Assembly: GCA_024036415.1 (NCBI GenBank)
Contig: JAMWET010001299.1
Coordinates: 502,001-566,000, forward strand
DNA length: 64,000 bases
From: Prochilodus magdalenae
Lineage: Eukaryota; Chordata; Actinopteri; Characiformes; Prochilodontidae
Direction: 5' to 3'
Positions 46,878 to 58,659 of the stretch are shown here, one piece after another. The notes below the pieces were generated by a model. That model saw only the letters and a program-made list of their open reading frames with translations. It searched no databases and was not told where the DNA came from. A program made the translations under genes and the position numbers. Each line of letters begins with the position of its first letter. Positions within the stretch are counted from its first letter, which is position 1.

Positions 46878-47126
46878 CCAGCAGATGGAGCTCTGTGATA
46901 AAGATGGCGAGAGGTTCATATGGAGACTATACTGAACAAAAAGAATGTCAACTGTGTCCTGGTGGGGATGTCTATAAACCCAAAGAGTAAGCTGATTGAC
47001 CCAGCAGGGGGAGCTGTTTGAAAGCTGCTCGGGTTCAGTTCTTTGAAAGCCCTATGCCCAGCAGGGGGCGCTGCTTGTAAAGGAAACAGGGAGAAAGGAA
47101 AGCTGCACTGTCCAGGAGAGGGAGCT
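46878..47126 (+). promoter_or_regulatory. Row of four CTCF-like motifs, same orientation
   Basis: CCAGCAGATGGAGCT (46878), CCAGCAGGGGGAGCT (47001), CCAGCAGGGGGCGCT (47058) and CCAGGAGAGGGAGCT (47112) all fit the CTCF core (CCASYAGRKGGCRS). The third is essentially the consensus. The last three are 57 and 54 bases apart with related flanks (TTTGAAAGC follows nearby), so they look like a local tandem duplication. Position, between aqp9 and the aldh1a2 promoter, suits an insulator or loop anchor. Binding is inferred from motif only. Confidence 0.55.
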
Positions 47127-47169
47127 TTGAAAGCGGAATGTGAACGAGTTGAGCTGCGGAGTGTGAAGA

Positions 47170-47475
47170 GGTGTTGAGCTTTTACCTTCTCCGTGCTTTA
47201 ATTAATCACTGCCACTTCTTCTGGGTGTCTCTTTGATGTGAAGCAGACACTGTCGACACGTCTCTCCTGGATGGTTGGGGCGAGGGGGGGCGGGTGTTGT
47301 TGGGGGTGGCGGGGTAGTTTGGGATGGGGGTGCTGATGGATAAAAAGCCTCCCAGTGGGGCGCCGACAAATTATCACATGGTGTTATTCCCGTCTCCAGC
47401 CCGAGAGGATAACAACGATCCTCATTTGTCATTAATTTCCATTCACTGATAAAAGTGATGGTGATGTGGCCTCCT
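47170..47475. promoter_or_regulatory. Candidate conserved element upstream of aldh1a2
   Basis: A complex block without repeats between CTCF-like motifs and the promoter. It contains CTTTAATTAATCACTGCC, CAAATTATCACATGG, GAGGATAACAACG, TTGTCATTAATTTCC and CTGATAAAAGTGATGG, i.e. several homeodomain (TAAT) and GATA-type words. This composition is typical of developmental enhancers. Conservation was not tested. Confidence 0.35.
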
Positions 47476-49559
47476 TTTCCTGGACAGTCCTCTCTGCTAT
47501 ACCTGACCGCTTTCCCCGGTTATAACGTGTTATAAGCAGGCAAATACACACTGACGCTGCTGCGGCTTTATGGGTTTAACATAGTGAGCAGTGGATTTAA
47601 ATGTTACCCGGATGGCAGGTCGCTGCGTTGGGTCACCTAAACTTTTTTAGTATTTAAACTGTGAAACCAGAAGCGACCTTAATGCTCACGTCTTAAAGTC
47701 TGAATACTGATAAATGTCCAGCACTGTCACTCTGGGTAAGGTCTGAACAGGGTCTCTGCACGTCTGTCTGTGGTTCGGGTTTTCTACGAACACACACACA
47801 CACACTTTAAATATTAGAGAAGGCCTGTGCGCTAGTTACAGCACATGTTTGTATGTTCATAAACATATTTATATATTTAGTTTATATATTTATAAGCGTG
47901 TTTTAACTTGATTATCCCTCGAGCCGTGCAGTTTGAGCAGGTAGCCCCTGAGGCAGAGCTGCTCTGATAACGTGTGAAGTCCATTATTTGCTGAATTTCT
48001 TTAGATGTTTTGCTGATATGCGCGTTGTCTGCTGAGATGACCGCGTGTTTGGAGATGCTGCGGTTGTAAATCCACTGCGAGAGTGTGAATGTGTGTGTGA
48101 GCTCAGCCCCTTCACCCCTAAACACTCCGGGGGTGTTAAGAGGGGCTTTAGATGGTGTGTATGTTTATTGCAAACACTGCGTGATGGCTGGATGGGGAGA
48201 GCTGAAGAACATCCTGGTGATGGCTGGGCGTGTGAGCTGCGAGGCAAACGGACTCTGACAAAGAAAACCTTTCACCTTCGTGTGACGCACTGTAAAAGCC
48301 TTTTACTGGTTTAACGAACTGACTGGTTTATATGGACAAAGTGATGATGAGTCCCTCTCACTTTCTCTCTGTACCTATATATACCTATATGGACACACAC
48401 ACGCACGAGCCTGCGTAATATACTGGATATATACATGGTTTACAGGCTCTTTTAGGACTGTGAAAAGGTGACAACACTACTGTTTCAAGGCTTGTTTTTA
48501 AAAAAAACTATAAACAACTGGTTTTACTTAGAGGAGGAACACTGTAATGCTTATATGTATGTACATGTAGGTATATCTATCACTGCCGGCAGAACACAAA
48601 AAGTGTATCTCATTCTGTATATTATATATGACTTGGAAAAAAATATTGACTTACATTAAAAGTTAATTATGTTGTATATATATATAAGAAATAACGCAAC
48701 TAACTTTTAATAAAAGTCAATGGAATGTATGTACATGTATGTCACATAAATCAAGTTAGTTACTACTGTATATATAAGCCCCTAGGCAACATCCTATCTC
48801 CCTCCCCCATCCCCCGCTCACATATTCTTATCTATGAACAGAAAAGCTTTTTCTTGATACATTCTTTAAATGTACATCTCTGGGTCCACTGGAGGCTTTA
48901 AGTGGGCACACTGACCCCTTACAGCAATAATGGCTCTGTATATACTGACAATGCCAGATGTACTACCCTTTAGCAAAAGCCAGGTCCTATGTAGCACCAA
49001 AAAAGGTTTTCTGACCTAACCATAGAAATAATGTTTATTTGACATTAAACAATTAAAAGGGCTAAACTGTCCAAATGGTGGTCCCCCATTAAAGGTGCAT
49101 CTTCTGCATCATAGTCCATTACAGTTATATTGTTTTATTTATTGATTGATTTCTCTGATGTAAGAGACTTAAAGGTTTAAAGTTAGGTTTTACTTTGTGG
49201 TGGTGGCTGTAATGAAGCTGTAGCACCATGTTATACATCTGATAATACATTTACTATATATAATACATTGTTTGGTAAACAAAAATCTACCTGCAAAGTG
49301 TAGCAGAACTGTATATAACCATGGCATGTACCAAAAAGCACTTTTAAAGACAGTATATAATGTACTTCACCATATATATTATGTAAATAATATACAGTAA
49401 TGATGTAACCAAAGACTGATTTAGGTCATATATCACATAAGTTAAAATCTCTTAGTGTTGTGCTGAATGCTACTGTTGTTGGATTTTAATAGCACCAGCC
49501 CACATGGCTTCATTCCTTCAGAGCTTTGCTCCCCTAATAACTCCATAACAGTCTCCGTT
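47476..49559. other. Intergenic DNA 5' of aldh1a2
   Basis: Mixed sequence with short CA and TA runs. Frames near 47877-48314 on both strands arise from a GC-richer stretch and show no domain. No gene was recognised. Confidence 0.6.
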
Positions 49560-49808
49560 TAAACTCTCGGCACTCTGTCCTGACGGACGAGGGTGTGATG
49601 AAGTGGGCGAGGCCTGTATGTAAATAGATGCACGCGCGCTGTCGCCGCCCAATAAAAACGCAGCACCGCTCACACCTGCTCACACGCGCAGGACGGGATC
49701 CAACCGGCACCGACACAGAGCAGCGGCAGCAGCACACACTCACTCACTCACTCGCTCACTCACTCACTCACACACACGCTCCCGCACTCGTTGAGACGCG
49801 CGCGCGCG
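49560..49808 (+). promoter_or_regulatory. aldh1a2 promoter and 5' UTR, CpG-rich
   Basis: CpG density rises sharply (CACGCGCGCTGTCGCCGCCC, CACACGCGCAGGACGG, GACGCGCGCGCGCGATGG). A TATA-like AATAAAAA at 49651-49658 directly follows GCCGCCC, with CCCAAT overlapping it. Start would be near 49680, leaving a 5' UTR of about 130 bases that includes a (CACT)n microsatellite at 49735-49769. Confidence 0.6.
49735..49769. repeat. (CACT)n microsatellite in aldh1a2 5' UTR
   Basis: Eight CACT/TCAC units with one CGCT interruption, about 40 bases before the start codon. Confidence 0.9.
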
Positions 49809-49928
49809 ATGGCTACGAGCGCAACTGCTGGGATCGATGGTGAAGCGCAGCGCGAGCCCGCCGCGCTCATGGCCTCCCTCAGACTCACGCCGTGTCCGCT
49901 GACCAACCCGGAGATCAAACACAACAAG
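49809..49928 (+). CDS. aldh1a2: Retinaldehyde dehydrogenase 2, exon 1
   Basis: Cytosolic NAD-dependent enzyme that oxidises retinaldehyde to retinoic acid, the main embryonic source. The ATG at 49809 (GCGCGATGG context) encodes MATSATAGIDGEAQREPAAL and MASLRLTPCPLTNPEIKHNK, 40 codons, ending in phase 0 at AAG|GTGAGT. It aligns with human ALDH1A2 start (KADPAALMASLHLLPSPTPN, LEIKYTK), including the conserved PAALMASL. The extreme N-terminus differs, as usual. An ATG 18 bases upstream (49791) is in frame but in poorer context and would add six Arg/Ala-rich residues. Later exons (next expected to begin IFINNEW) are not in the window. Confidence 0.93.
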
Positions 49929-49974
49929 GTGAGTGAAAACCTCCGAAACCTGCCCTACAGTCCAGGTCATGGTT

Positions 49975-51195
49975 AAAGTGTTGAGTAAAAGTTCTCTGTG
50001 TTGTGTTAAAGGGTTCTAAAGTGTTGGGACAGTAGAACATTTCTGTCCTGTTAGAGGGCTCTGAGTAAAGTGTTCTGAGTTGGGCTAAAGTTTTATAAGG
50101 GCTTCAAGTTTTTGGGCAGAAGTGGTCTGTGCTGATCTAAAGTATAATGACTAAGTTAAATGTTGGGTAAAAGTGCTAGGTTTAGTGTTCTGTGTTAAGT
50201 TGGTGTCCTACAGCATTAGGTGAAAGTACTGAGTTAAAGTGTTCTGTGTTGAGCTAAAGCATTTGACAGGGTTGGGTGAAAGTGTTCTACAGTGTTGGGT
50301 GAGAGTGCTAGGTTAAGTGTTCTACAGCGTAAGGGGAATGTTCTGGGCTAAAGCGTTCTGTGTTAAGTTGAAGCATTCGACAGTGTTTGGTGAGAATACT
50401 AGATTAGTGTTCTGTGGTGAGTTAAAGTGTTATGTGCAAGGTGAAAGTCTTCGACAGTGTTGGGTGACAGCGCTGGGTTAAAGTGTTCTGTGCTGAGTTA
50501 AAGCATTTTACAGTGTTGGGCAGAGTGCTTGGTTAAAGTGTTCTGTGTTGAATTGAAGCGTTTGATAGTGTTGGGTGAAAGTCTACAATGTTGGGTAAAA
50601 GTGCTGGGTTAGGGTGTTCTGTGTTGAGTTGATGTGTTCTACAATGTTGGGTTAAAGTATTCTACAGTGTTGGGTTAAAGTATTCTACAATGTTGGGTTA
50701 AAGTGTTTAGTGTTAAGTTAAACTGCTGGTTGAAAGTTCTGGGTTAAAGTGTTCTGTGTTGAGTTAAAGGGTTTGACAGTGTTTGATGAGAGCGCAAGGT
50801 TTATAACTGTTGAATTAAAGTGTTCTGTGTTGGGTAAAAGTGTTTGACAGTGTTAGGTGAGAGTGCTAGGTGTATACAGTACTGGTAAAAGTGTTGGATT
50901 TACAGAGTTCTGTGTTGACTTAAAGTGTTTTGCAGTGTTGGGTGACAGTGCTGGGTTGCAGTGTTCTGTATTGAGTTATAGTGTTCTACAGTGTTGGGTG
51001 AATGTGTTGGGTTAAAGTCTTTGAAAATGTTGTTAGTGTTCAGAAGTTTTTTTTAGAGTTTAGAGCATTTTGTAGAGTGTTCTCAAATGTTGAGTTAAAG
51101 TGTTTCTAAAGTGTTTGGTTGAATTGTTTCAGTTAAGGTTTAGGTTTTAAGTTCTTCACTGTGTTGGGGCCAAGCGCTGTTAAATGTTGAGTTTA
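49975..51195. repeat. 1.2-kb degenerate repeat immediately 3' of aldh1a2 exon 1
   Basis: Words GTTCTGTGTTGAGTTAAAG, TTCTACAGTGTTGGGT, TTGACAGTGTTGGGTGA and GTGCTGGGTTAAAGTG alternate dozens of times with an irregular step of roughly 55-60 bases. The array starts within 50 bases of the exon donor and ends near 51195. Confidence 0.9.
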
Positions 51196-52249
51196 GCCGT
51201 CCACATCATCGCTTGACCTCTGCACCTGCATCTTTAGGTGAAGATGTGTGGGGGAGGAGGGGAGTGATCTGGTTTCATTAGCCAGGATATCCTAATATAA
51301 CGCAACATGTAAATGGTCAGATTACACACTGCGGTACTGGAGTCCCGACCAGACCGTGTTGGGCTTTCCCTCCCTTTTGTTTATCCATTTGAGTTTAAAA
51401 CCACAATACGCTAATATGTTAATAACCCAAATAAACACAAGACAATAATACACTGAACTTAAGAATATGGAGCCCAGTACATGGGGTTAGTACTGTAACT
51501 GGTACCTCTGAAATTAAGGCATTCACATAACCGGAAAACACTGGTGGAAATTATGCAAGCCGGTCTTTAAAGGGGAATTAAACAAACACTCAAAATCCTC
51601 CCATATACCATCATCTTCATGTATCTCTCCATCCTGAGTGGCTATCGTAAAGCAATGTCTTGTATCGTAAGTCTTGTTTCTCTACTTGCTTTATTTCTCA
51701 TCTTCTAAGATGCAGACATTAAGCTCAGACGTCTGGTTCCTATCACCAGCACTCTGAGCAGTTCTGGCTCGGTAAGTTTCTCTAGAACAGAGAATCTTAA
51801 ACCACTATGAAGGACTTTCCTAAAGATTCATTTCTGCAGGAATTTTATCCGTGTCACTTTAAGGGATCAGTAAGTCTTAATATATTGCAGTACCCGTCAA
51901 AAAGACAATAAACATATAGTATAGAGAATACTGAATTGTGTTTTCAGACATTTGATGCAACCCACAATATCAACAACAACAGTCCCAACAGGCCTCGTTT
52001 CCACTGATTATCAGCTAATTGAAGCAGCTCCCCAGGGAATGAGTGCTGGACTGTGGAGTTCAGTTCCTGAGGCGTGGGCTCGGGAATTACTGAACTATAG
52101 CTACAGCTGATTTTTATGATCATTATTTTAGGCTTGCTATTCCTACAAAACCCAAACTCTTTAAATGACGTGTTTTTTCACACTCTGGTTCCATCAAGTT
52201 TTAGAGGAGTTAAGTCCTTCAGATGTCAACAGATTAATCTTAGCGTGCA

Positions 52250-53110
52250 GAGAAAGTTACAGTGGTGGTGATGAGAACCAGGAATAGTGAGATCTATAAC
52301 ACAAATATAGCAATTTTATTTATTATCCAAAACCTCCAGTGAACCTACACATCGTCTGTTTGTATATCGAATGCTGATGGTGATAAAATAGTGGAGAAGC
52401 TGAAGTTTTCTTCGCGGACTTTTGTTTTGCCTCACAAAGGCCTGCATGTGCCCATCCACCAAAAATGGGAGAAAGTGGGGGGCTGTATGCTGAACTCCAT
52501 GCATTGTCTAAAAGAAGAGACAAGTGAGAAACAAACAAAGAAGAGAAGATCTGAAGCAACGACTGAGCAAAGTTCTCAGATCAGGCAAGGACATAACCAG
52601 GGGAGAGACTTAAAGCAGTTGATGAAGCTGCAGCTGCCTTCCTATTCGCATTTCTCTGTTCCACCTATAAAGCATTAGGTAGAACAGACACATCTAAACA
52701 CACAGCTGGTACAAAAGAAGTGGACTTGGATGAGTTTAGAAGCATGAGAAGGGATAAGGGTCTAATGATGTATCATGGTATTTGTCAATACAATGGATGA
52801 AGAGTTTTATGGCCATGAAGACCTACAAAAAATAGTTTGCCAGGTCAGCATCTATGCAGCTGGAGGGTGGAACGTCTGAAGAACTTGTTTTACTGATGTG
52901 TTGACCAACAGTTGTTCTCCAGAATCGTATACTGCACCTTTAATTCCCATATGATAGTCTGTCACTGTGGTTTGTTAAATGGTTCATTTGTGTACAGTGG
53001 TGGAGATATATGAACCAGACAGTGTGTCTTGCACAAAGCCATTTTATTTACTACCCAAACCAGCAGTGAACTTGTGACGTTGGTGAGGATAAAATATTAG
53101 AAATGATACG
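52250..53110. repeat. Two related dispersed-repeat segments
   Basis: ACAGTGGTGGTGATGAGAAC...TTTTATTTATTATCC (52260-52345) and ACAGTGGTGGAGATATATGA...TTTTATTTACTACCC (52997-53060) are diverged copies. A third start is at about 18554 (ACAGTGGTAGTGATATGAAC). The family is unknown to me. Confidence 0.55.
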
Positions 53111-53589
53111 TTTCTTTAGGCCCTGTTTTGTCCTGACGCACCCTGCATGAACCTCTGCACCACAGACAGCTTTAAATAGGCAGTACAGAATCGAAACTGT
53201 TGTAAAACTGAGGCAGGCTCGTAATGAAGGAAGACACACTTTGATGTGCCTGTTTGAGCTGCTCAGTTTCAGTCTGCTGGGGTTTTAAAGGGAATAACTT
53301 TATTGCAGTGATAGTACAGGACAGTGCGCGTAGAGAGCTGCGCAGTGACTGAGCACACTGTAGAGCAGGGCAAAGGGCAGCATTAGCAGATAGAGGCACC
53401 ATCCTTCCTCCACATATCTCCACCTGTACTCTCTCACCTCCTCTCTCCTAAGGAATGAAGCTGAGGGAGTGGAGCAGGACCTGCTGTATTAACCCTTAGG
53501 AATGTGAATTATCCTGAGTGAGGGCAGTAGGGAGAGAGAGAGAGAGAGAGAGAGAGGTGCTTCTGATTTATGACCTTTCCTTAGGAGGA

Positions 53590-54159
53590 GCATCACTTGC
53601 AGGCTGTTACTGACTCTCTCTTACTCTCTCTCTATCTAGCTTTTCAATCTTTCTCAACTCCTCCTGTATTTCTCTTTCTCTCCCATTTTATCTCCCTCAC
53701 TTTCTTTCGCTCTCTCTGCCTCTTTCCCTGTTGCTCCTCATTTGGCATTTTCTCTTCTTGTTCTCCTCTATCATTCACTCTTTCTGTTTTGCCTTTATCT
53801 CTCCTCACATATCACTTTGTCTCATCATTTCTCTCACTTTTTTGTCTCTTCTCTCTCTTCTCCTAGTTTTCTCTTTCACCCTCTCCTCTCTTTTTCCCTT
53901 TCATCTTCTCATTCTCTTTTTCTGTTTTCATTCTCTATCTGTACATTTCTTTTTCTTTCTTTGCTCTTCTCCCTCAGTTTCTCTCTCTACCACTTTCTCT
54001 ATTCGTTCTAGTTCTTTCTTTCCCCTTTCTTTAGTGTTTCTTCTGTTTCTGTCTCTCTTCTCCCTTTTATTCTTTTTCTTTTTGCCCTCCGTCTCTCTTG
54101 CTCTCTTCTTTTATCTCTCTTCACCCTTTTCTTTTATCTTTTTTCTTTATTCTTTTGTA

Positions 54160-54220
<61 letters not shown>

Positions 54221-54310
54221 ACCCCCCCCCTCTCTCTCTCTCTTTTCTTAGTCCAGCTGTTTATTTGTTCATTTTATACCACCCTCTTCCCCTCTTTCCT
54301 TTTTCCCGCT
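53590..54310. repeat. Polypyrimidine tract with (CT)n core
   Basis: About 700 bases almost free of purines on the plus strand, with a perfect (TC)n run at about 54165-54217 and a C9 run near 54223. It is preceded by a (GA)n at 53536-53556. Confidence 0.95.
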
Positions 54311-56099
54311 GTACTTCCATGCCATGCATAGTATATCACTCTCCCATCAGCTCTGCTAGTGCGGTGAAGTCTCTACATCTCCTTCAGTCTGCCAACATCT
54401 GACTTATAAACTAAAAATGCCATGTACCTCTGAGGTAGGAGAGTCTGTGCACAGCTCAAAGCTGATAGAGATGCTTCTCTTCCAGTCAGAAACTTGGCAC
54501 AGTCTAATTACAGCTGTAATGTCAGTTTCACATTGCGTTCCAGTACAGGGAGTGTTGTTAGGTAGATCTCAGGCAAGAGCACCAAATATGTATTTAAAGG
54601 GGCCCCATCATACATATTTTACCATCACGTCCTTTTTGAGACTGCTTCATGTAAACGTTTCGAATGGCCGACCCCTCTGCAAGCGAAATGAGGAACCACT
54701 GTAAGCTGAATGGGCATATGGTAGTGACATCACAGACGCAATGGAACTTTAACATACTGTACATGAAACTGTTTTATCATCAAAGAGAAAGTATGTTTTT
54801 GTAAGTTGTAAGTTTGTACAGTTAGTAATTATAAATGTTAATATGGGTTGAGGTCAGTTCTCATGAAAGGGTCATATAGGTGTCATACAGGCTTATTCAT
54901 GCTGCCCCACAGTAAAGAAGACTAAAGGTATATAACGTGTCTTCACTCCACAGCCATGTACATGGCCTTTCTTCACTCTATTTCTAATCTAATGGATCCC
55001 AGATATGCATTCAGATTAATTCGCCTAATAATCTCCATGGTCACTTGCCAAGAGCTTCAGCCATTGTGCTTACGTTTCCTGACCTTGACTAAAGGTTAGA
55101 AGGTTAGTTGCTACTTCTTCATGTTTCTTCTTCCTCTTATGTTGGACTGATTGCAGACATTTGACGCTACAGTGATACACTATCAACTCTTGAGCTAAAA
55201 AGTGGTAATACAAGACAGGACAGGCTGGGCTAGCTATTTAGCATGCTAACTTTCACAACCTGATACAGATCTTTTTGGCATACCGGCAAAACTATTATTT
55301 ATTATTTCTGATTACCATTTTTCTCAATTTTGGAATGCTGTAAACCATTTTTTTTTACATATTGCACCTTTAAAGTTACAATGCTGCTTTGTAGTTACCC
55401 TGACAAGTTTATAATGGCTGTTGTTTATATGATTTCATGTATTTAGCCCTACGTTCCTCCCTGCAACCTTTTTGCCCTGTCCTGACACACACATACACAT
55501 GTAGGCACACATTTTTTGTGTTTATTGTCAGTGCGTGTACGTGAGATGAGATATCAGGATTTATCTTGCTGCTGACCTGTGATTGCCCCTTTAAACTCTC
55601 ATTCACTCTTTGACATATGTCAAAGTCCTGCTGCTGTAATTAATATCTTGCAGCTCTGTACCGCTCTCCACTCACTATAGCGTTAGTGTAAATGGCTGGC
55701 CTAACAGTGATTTGATTGCATATGTGGTTCTTTTGATTCAGTGCACCATGAAATTTCAAATTTTACCACATTATAAGGTTTTTGGTAAGATTTAAAACTG
55801 AACATTTCATTTAGTATTTAATGTAGCAACAACAGAGACAATAAAAAATATGCTATATAGTGCAATATATATTTTGGGGCACCTCAACCTTCTGAAGTTC
55901 AAAGCATGCTGGGAGACACTACTTCTGTATGTGTAGCTCAATAAATGTTGCCCATATCAGTCTAAAGTTATCATCATTTATGGCTCCTTACCAATAGCAC
56001 TGCAATCCAACACTCCAACACACAGAGATTTTGGGTGGACTTATCAGAAACCACTAACAACAGACTTGCTGTCCATCTAACAAGGTCAACATGCGCACT

Positions 56100-56115
56100 A
56101 GCGCCCCCTACTGTT
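56100..56115 (-). promoter_or_regulatory. CTCF-like motif, reverse orientation, aldh1a2 intron 1
   Basis: AGCGCCCCCTACTGTT on plus, i.e. CAGTAGGGGGCGCT on minus, close to the CTCF core. It faces the same-strand row at 46878-47126 across the aldh1a2 promoter and exon 1. Confidence 0.45.
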
Positions 56116-56329
56116 AGCTCTGCCTTCAAAATTTCACGTTAAGTTTGTGTCCACTCTAGTAGTTCTACGTCCCCGCCCACTGTCAGCCCAAATTTCTCCA
56201 TTGTCTCCAGAAGTTCTTTATTATAAGACGACATCTGACCACAACGAGACAATAACTTAATAAGAATAACTTAGACGATTGATTCATAACTATACTGCAC
56301 AGCCTTGCAGCACCTATCTTATTAGCCAG

Positions 56330-56560
56330 AGTCCAGCAGGCCAGTCAGGTCTTCTAAAGGTGGTCTCTGTCTGACCACTCTCCCACTGGGCAGAGCGCCA
56401 CACAGAGGAAGCCATAAATTAGCCTCCACTGATGGGGAGTTATTGATGTTTTCTCTGTTTGCACCTCTCGGATGCCAGCGAGGGAGGGAAACGAGACGTT
56501 AGGAGAGGTTTATATGTGCGTCTGCGTGTTTAGGAGTAATTGATTGAGGCTCCAGGACCT
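56330..56560. promoter_or_regulatory. Candidate intronic regulatory block A
   Basis: Unique sequence with CCATAAATTAGCCTCCACTG, GAGTTATTGATG and GTAATTGATTGAGG (homeodomain and PBX-like words) plus AGCGAGGGAGGGAAACGAG. It stands out against the surrounding AT-rich repeats. Conservation is not tested. Confidence 0.3.
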
Positions 56561-57784
56561 TTCTATGGGAGAGAGAACGGGAGGAATCCCCTTGCTCTAA
56601 TTTCACCTCCCACCATGATCATTATGTACTCATGCTTTTCTGTTAGTGAAGCAGACCTAAAGAGAGTAAATCTTCAATGTCTTGTGGGGGATGAGGGGAG
56701 TGTGTGTGTTCATTCATTCGTTTCCAGATCGTTACAGACCAGAATTCATTGTTTTTTTATCCAATTCACTGACAAAAGAAGCAAACAAATAACAAAATAT
56801 AAAAATTATATTTGTTTTTCTTGCCAAGTAATATGTTTTCAAAGTTTAGAGTTAATAATTTCCTTGCTTTAATGAACTATGATGAATAATTAGTGATAAC
56901 TAATCCAAGGGCCCATATCTTGTGTTTATTTTTTCCCCTAAGGTCCAATTATAGCACTAGTGTGGTTTTATTGAACTGTCCACTCTTATATCCCACTTCT
57001 CTTTACCCCTTAGAATTGAGTATGCTATTATTATCTCTGTGCTTTTAAGACTGATATATGTAAATGAGCTCTAGTCTGATTGGTTGCCCTGTATAGTGCC
57101 TCATTCTAAAAGCAGTCCAGGCTTATAACTGAATGGGTGGGGCCAAATTGCTGTTGTCTGAATAGGTGGATATATAAACTTGTTGTTTTGTTTGTGCCAT
57201 CAAAACATAAGGTTTAGCATATATGGTACTCACTACTGACTCCAGGCCTCTCTTTGTGAACTCATAAACTCACCCAGTAGATTCAGAACATAGGTTCTTG
57301 TCTTTTAACGGGCATATCTTAGGTTAATATTTTACATGATGTAACAACGTAGTTAACTGGTTGGGTAATAATGCAGTAAAGGGCTGGACTATTTATAAAC
57401 CCCGAGTGAATAAGGAATTGCCGCTGGAGTGAGATGTGGTTTAGTATTAAACGGTAGCAGTGTGAAAGTGAGTTAGGACTTTTGCACACTTTACTTTTGT
57501 GGAAGGTAACATCCGCTGCATGTACCAATGAACTGTCTTGTGACTGATTGAAACTGAGCCGGGATGTTTTGTGGAACAGGCAGAGTCTAAATCAATATGA
57601 TTTGAGCCCTCTGAACCTTCTAGGCCTTTAGAGAAGATCTAATGATTCCTTAAAACTAAAACAATACACACTGACTGAGCGTTTATTAGTCACAACTCGC
57701 TGTGTGTCCATTCGCTGTGTGTACCTCGTTGTGTGTCCACTCGTTGGTCCACCTTGCAAAGGCAAAGTCAGAGATGATTGTTGA

Positions 57785-58085
57785 TCAGTCACTGCACTAG
57801 GTCATCAGGACACTGCCAACAGTTTCCTGAATAGTTGGGTTTGTGTACTGTTCTTAGTGTGGCAGTGACACTGAACTCCAGCAGCACTGCTGTGTCTGAT
57901 CCTCTCTCACCAGCACAACATACACTAACACACCACCACCATGTCACTGCAGTGTTGAGAGCTATCCACCGCCCCAATAATACCTCCCCTGTGGGGGTAC
58001 TGACCATTTAACAATGGGATGAAAGAGGGTAACAAAGAACACAGAGATGGACTACAGTCTGCAACTGTAGAACTACAAAGTAATT
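57785..58085. mobile_element. Dispersed fish repeat (SINE- or MITE-like)
   Basis: AGTGACACTGAACTCCAGCA, CACTGCTGTGTCTGATCCTC, CACACCACCACCATGTCACT, CCCCAATAATACCTCCCCTG and GATGGACTACAGTCTGCAAC follow each other as in a repeat I recall as abundant in characiform and catfish genomes. No termini were defined. Confidence 0.55.
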
Positions 58086-58659
58086 TTGCAATTTTAGCGC
58101 ATTTTTATATGTTATGTTAAATTAAGAAAATAAGCAGTCGTTGTGCATTAACTATGAAGAGGTTTGTACCATGTAGAGAATATGCTAACTTCGTTACACG
58201 TAAGCAGAAATGAGCAAAAACGTGTAATTTGACCAGAACCACTTAGAATACTGCATATGACAGGATGTTAAAATGTTTGTTACAGTTTTAGATAAGCATG
58301 GAACACTTGCATTACTTGCATTTAATCTAAAAGTTGTTAGCTTTGTGCTAGCATACTATTTAAACCCCTTAGAGGGGCTACCAGAAGTCACATTAGCTTA
58401 AACTATCTTTGATATGTACACAACTAATGTCTTTGGATGGTTAGACAACTTTTAGACAGTTGTTGCTGTAGTATAGTTTGCAGCACTGAAACAAATGAAG
58501 AAAAAATCTGTGGAATTGGAAAGTAATTCATTATGCAAGTACATAATTACGTATCTACCACTAAGCTAATTAAATGCATATGACAATAATCGCGCTAGAC
58601 TTCTAAGGGTTGAGGCCGAGGTGCATTGTTCACGCTTGAATTTCTCAGCTTTCGTGTGT

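Noticed and set aside
49791..49808. Upstream in-frame ATG of aldh1a2
   Set aside because: Adds only MRRARA encoded by the CGCG run and has weaker context. The start at 49809 is preferred, though not proven.
53731..54402. 223-codon Ser/Phe/Leu-rich frame
   Set aside because: Lies in the polypyrimidine tract; simple-sequence artefact.
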